Notes under the pieces: model-generated
Told to the model about the DNA's origin: nothing
Database searches by the model: none
Seen by the model: the letters and a program-made list of their open reading frames with translations, nothing else
Made by a program: the position numbers and the translations under genes
Source: Candidatus Gastranaerophilales bacterium
GTDB taxonomy: Bacteria > Cyanobacteriota > Vampirovibrionia > Gastranaerophilales > Gastranaerophilaceae
Direction: 5' to 3'
DNA length: 64,000 bases
NCBI GenBank assembly: GCA_944324255.1
Contig: CALUVM010000001.1
Location: forward strand, 116,896 to 180,895
Part shown: positions 62,674 to 64,000 of the stretch, one piece after another
Layout of the letters: each line of letters opens with the position of its first letter
How positions within the stretch are numbered: position 1 is the stretch's first letter

Positions 62674-63388
62674 AATTAACTTTAAAAACCTCTCTTACGT
62701 AATAATTTTCGTCACTTGCAAGTTTATCTTTAAGTGGCGAAAATATTTTATCATCCAGTTTTGAAAGAATTATGGCGGTTTTTTCTCTTATGGTATATTC
62801 GCTGATTTCAGAGGCTCTTGATAGAATATTAAAAAGAGCGTTTTTGTCAATTATATCAATGAAGAGTTTTAAGTCCTCCAGACACCAGTAAAGTTTAAAT
62901 AACTGCTTATTTATAAGATATTTTTTGTCTTTGAATATAAATTTATCAAGCTCATTAAATGTTTCTTCTATAAATTCAAGAATTTTATTCAGATAGATTT
63001 TAGAAAAGTTATCATAGTTTTTAAGCACTGGCAAACATTCTGTAATAAGTCTGCAAATATTTCCGTTAATATCAATTGAAGCATCTGCAAAAATATCTGG
63101 ATAATGTATGAAGTAATTAGCCGTGTCCGGTTGTTCAGTAAGCAGATTGGAAATTTTAAGTGCTACTGCTTCTCTGATTTTCCCGTCGCAGCCGGTTAAG
63201 TTATTAATGAGAGCTTCTGCATCTAATTGATTATTAACTCTGTCAAATTTTAAAGCAGCCATTTGTTTCTGCGGAATGTTTCCGTCTTTCAGCAGCTCAA
63301 TAAGTTCTTTATGAGAAAAATTTTGTTCTATCATCTCACAAGCTTGTGCAAAATTTGTATCTAAATCTTTATAAAAACCTGTATTCAA
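62660..63388 (-). CDS. HEAT-like repeat protein (242 aa)
   Basis: Helix pairs with HEAT spacing: MAALKFDRVNNQLDAEALIN, REAVALKISNLLTE, then YTIREKTAIILSKLDDK and YYVREVFKV near the end. No signal peptide. Likely a scaffold. Convergent with the preceding helical protein. No family assigned. Confidence 0.6.
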   Translation of the reverse strand: MNTGFYKDLDTNFAQACEMIEQNFSHKELIELLKDGNIPQKQMAALKFDRVNNQLDAEALINNLTGCDGKIREAVALKISNLLTEQPDTANYFIHYPDIFADASIDINGNICRLITECLPVLKNYDNFSKIYLNKILEFIEETFNELDKFIFKDKKYLINKQLFKLYWCLEDLKLFIDIIDKNALFNILSRASEISEYTIREKTAIILSKLDDKIFSPLKDKLASDENYYVREVFKVNSKSS

Positions 63389-63487
63389 ATTGTTTTACCT
63401 GCTAACTTATAGACATATTTTAGCACAAGGCATAATGATTTGGTAAAGAAAACTGGTTTTAATATATGAAAGAATAAAAAAATGTTG

Positions 63488-63493
63488 TATAAT
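63488..63493 (+). promoter_or_regulatory. -10 box of the 54-aa gene
   Basis: TATAAT, about 20 bases before the ATG at 63513, with an SD (aaggaga) in between. Confidence 0.5.
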
Positions 63494-63512
63494 AAAAAAC
63501 AAGGAGAATAGA

Positions 63513-63677
63513 ATGAAATTTATTTTAAATCTCATACAGAAGTGTTTAATATTTGAAAAAGAGCCGCAGCGCATCGGGCTTTCGCAATTCAAGGAGCCTG
63601 TAAAGGCAAAAAGAGAAGAGCCTTCAATAAAAAGCAAAGATATTAAACTTTCTGATTTAATGCGCCGTGCAGGCTAG
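63513..63677 (+). CDS. Small basic protein of unknown function (54 aa)
   Basis: MKFILNLIQKCLIFEKEPQR, then IGLSQFKEPVKAKREEPSIK, SKDIKLSDLMRRAG. SD aaggaga at 63500-63506. Short amphipathic N-terminal helix, then a charged, probably disordered tail. Not recognised. Its antisense frame is a shadow. Confidence 0.55.
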   Translation: MKFILNLIQKCLIFEKEPQRIGLSQFKEPVKAKREEPSIKSKDIKLSDLMRRAG

Positions 63678-63764
63678 ATGTGTGATTATTTTCTTGTGTT
63701 GAATTTTACTGCCGGTAATAGAATTTATACAAATGACCGGTGTTTTTTGTTAAGAAAATATATA

Positions 63765-63795
63765 AAAAACCGGCGAAAGTTTTAACTTCCGCCGG
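63765..63795 (-). terminator. gap terminator
   Basis: Stem ccggcgaaagtt (63770-63781) with aacttccgccgg (63784-63795), one mismatch, followed on the minus strand by an A/T-rich T run. Confidence 0.8.
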
Positions 63796-63826
63796 ACAAT
63801 TTTGATAAATTATAATTTTAGAGAAA

Positions 63827-64000
63827 TTATAATTTAGAAGCAACCATCTTAGTAGTTTCAGCTAAACGAGTTGAGTAACCCATTTCGTTATCGTACCAAG
63901 AAATAATCTTAACTTGATTTCCGCCCATTACACGAGTTAATAAAGCGTCAACAGTTGAAGATTGAGAAGTTCCGATGTAGTCAGAAGATACTAACGGTTC
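63827..64000 (-). CDS. gap: Glyceraldehyde-3-phosphate dehydrogenase (3' part; start beyond window)
   Basis: The last 57 codons are visible on the minus strand, ending TTKMVASKL. The segment SSDYIGTSQSSTVDALLTRV and the signature ISWYDNEMGYS are those of GAPDH's C-terminal catalytic domain. Glycolysis/gluconeogenesis with NAD. The rest of the gene, including the catalytic cysteine, lies past base 64000. Confidence 0.95.
   Translation of the reverse strand, partial: EPLVSSDYIGTSQSSTVDALLTRVMGGNQVKIISWYDNEMGYSTRLAETTKMVASKL

Noticed and set aside
1..64000. Prophage or large transferred island
   Set aside because: Codon style and AT content are even, and no integrase, phage structural or transposase genes were found.

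Overview
The window is AT-rich DNA from an anaerobic, diderm bacterium. The best guess is a gut lineage of the non-photosynthetic cyanobacterial sister group (Gastranaerophilales / Melainabacteria / Vampirovibrionia). This is inferred from the combination of an Omp85/BamA plus Skp pair, a cyanobacterial-type Ycf46/DUF1257/DUF2997 module, a pseudopilin, and strict-anaerobe enzymes (HydG, flavodiiron protein plus rubredoxin, pyruvate phosphate dikinase, Fe-alcohol dehydrogenase). No tRNA, rRNA, prophage, insertion sequence with a transposase, or CRISPR array was seen.

Layout. 1-8687: one long plus-strand run. It starts with the 3' part of bamA, an OmpH/Skp chaperone and a pyrimidine-nucleoside phosphorylase. 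A tightly packed six-gene module of unknown purpose follows: a soluble FlhA-C-like protein, an anchored helix-hairpin-helix protein, a small radical-SAM protein, a Ycf46-like AAA ATPase, a DUF1257-like protein and a DUF2997 protein. 8.8-13.3 kb: flavodoxin, Fe-ADH and (minus) PPDK. 13.5-24.6 kb: small lineage-specific genes, an ABC ATPase, LD-carboxypeptidase, an SRP RNA of the large type, a HAD phosphatase, a GT-C-like membrane protein, a PHP protein, a radical SAM/SPASM-like protein, a GH57 branching enzyme, and rpmA/rplU. 25-29.6 kb: a calpain-like protease, mnmA with a paralogous small/large protein pair, and a matrixin-like TPR protein whose zinc site is broken. 30-43.2 kb: hydG, prs, mutS2, then a dense plus-strand run (aroE, HEAT-like protein, ruvX, DUF1292, a Clp_N-only protein, tilS, hpt, flavodiiron protein, rubredoxin). 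43.26-43.67 kb: a 413-bp multi-hairpin element with 25-bp terminal inverted repeats. 43.8-45.7 kb: clpP-clpX. 45.8-64 kb: large lineage-specific proteins, a pseudopilin, rpsO, pheA, a membrane TPR protein, TIGR02757, tadA, obgE, tsaD, murI, an AMIN-amidase, a degenerate alpha/beta hydrolase, helical-repeat proteins, and the 3' end of gap.

How the genes work together. Many are housekeeping genes for translation and tRNA modification (rpsO, rplU, rpmA, mnmA, tilS, tadA, tsaD, SRP RNA), the cell envelope (bamA, skp, murI, LD-carboxypeptidase, amidase), proteolysis (clpP, clpX), nucleotide supply and salvage (prs, hpt, phosphorylase), anaerobic carbon metabolism (ppdK, ADH, GH57, gap) and oxygen detoxification (flavodiiron protein/rubredoxin).

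Three kinds of signal go beyond this ordinary set: the 3.5-8.7 kb module with its FlhA-C-like protein; promoter architectures that recur among lineage-specific genes (leaderless starts, a GCAATT-N16-CTTTATA element, sigma28-like promoters); and several degenerate or stripped-down family members (pseudo-matrixin, pseudo-hydrolase, Clp_N-only protein). All calls come from reading the sequence and recalled family motifs; no database search was run.
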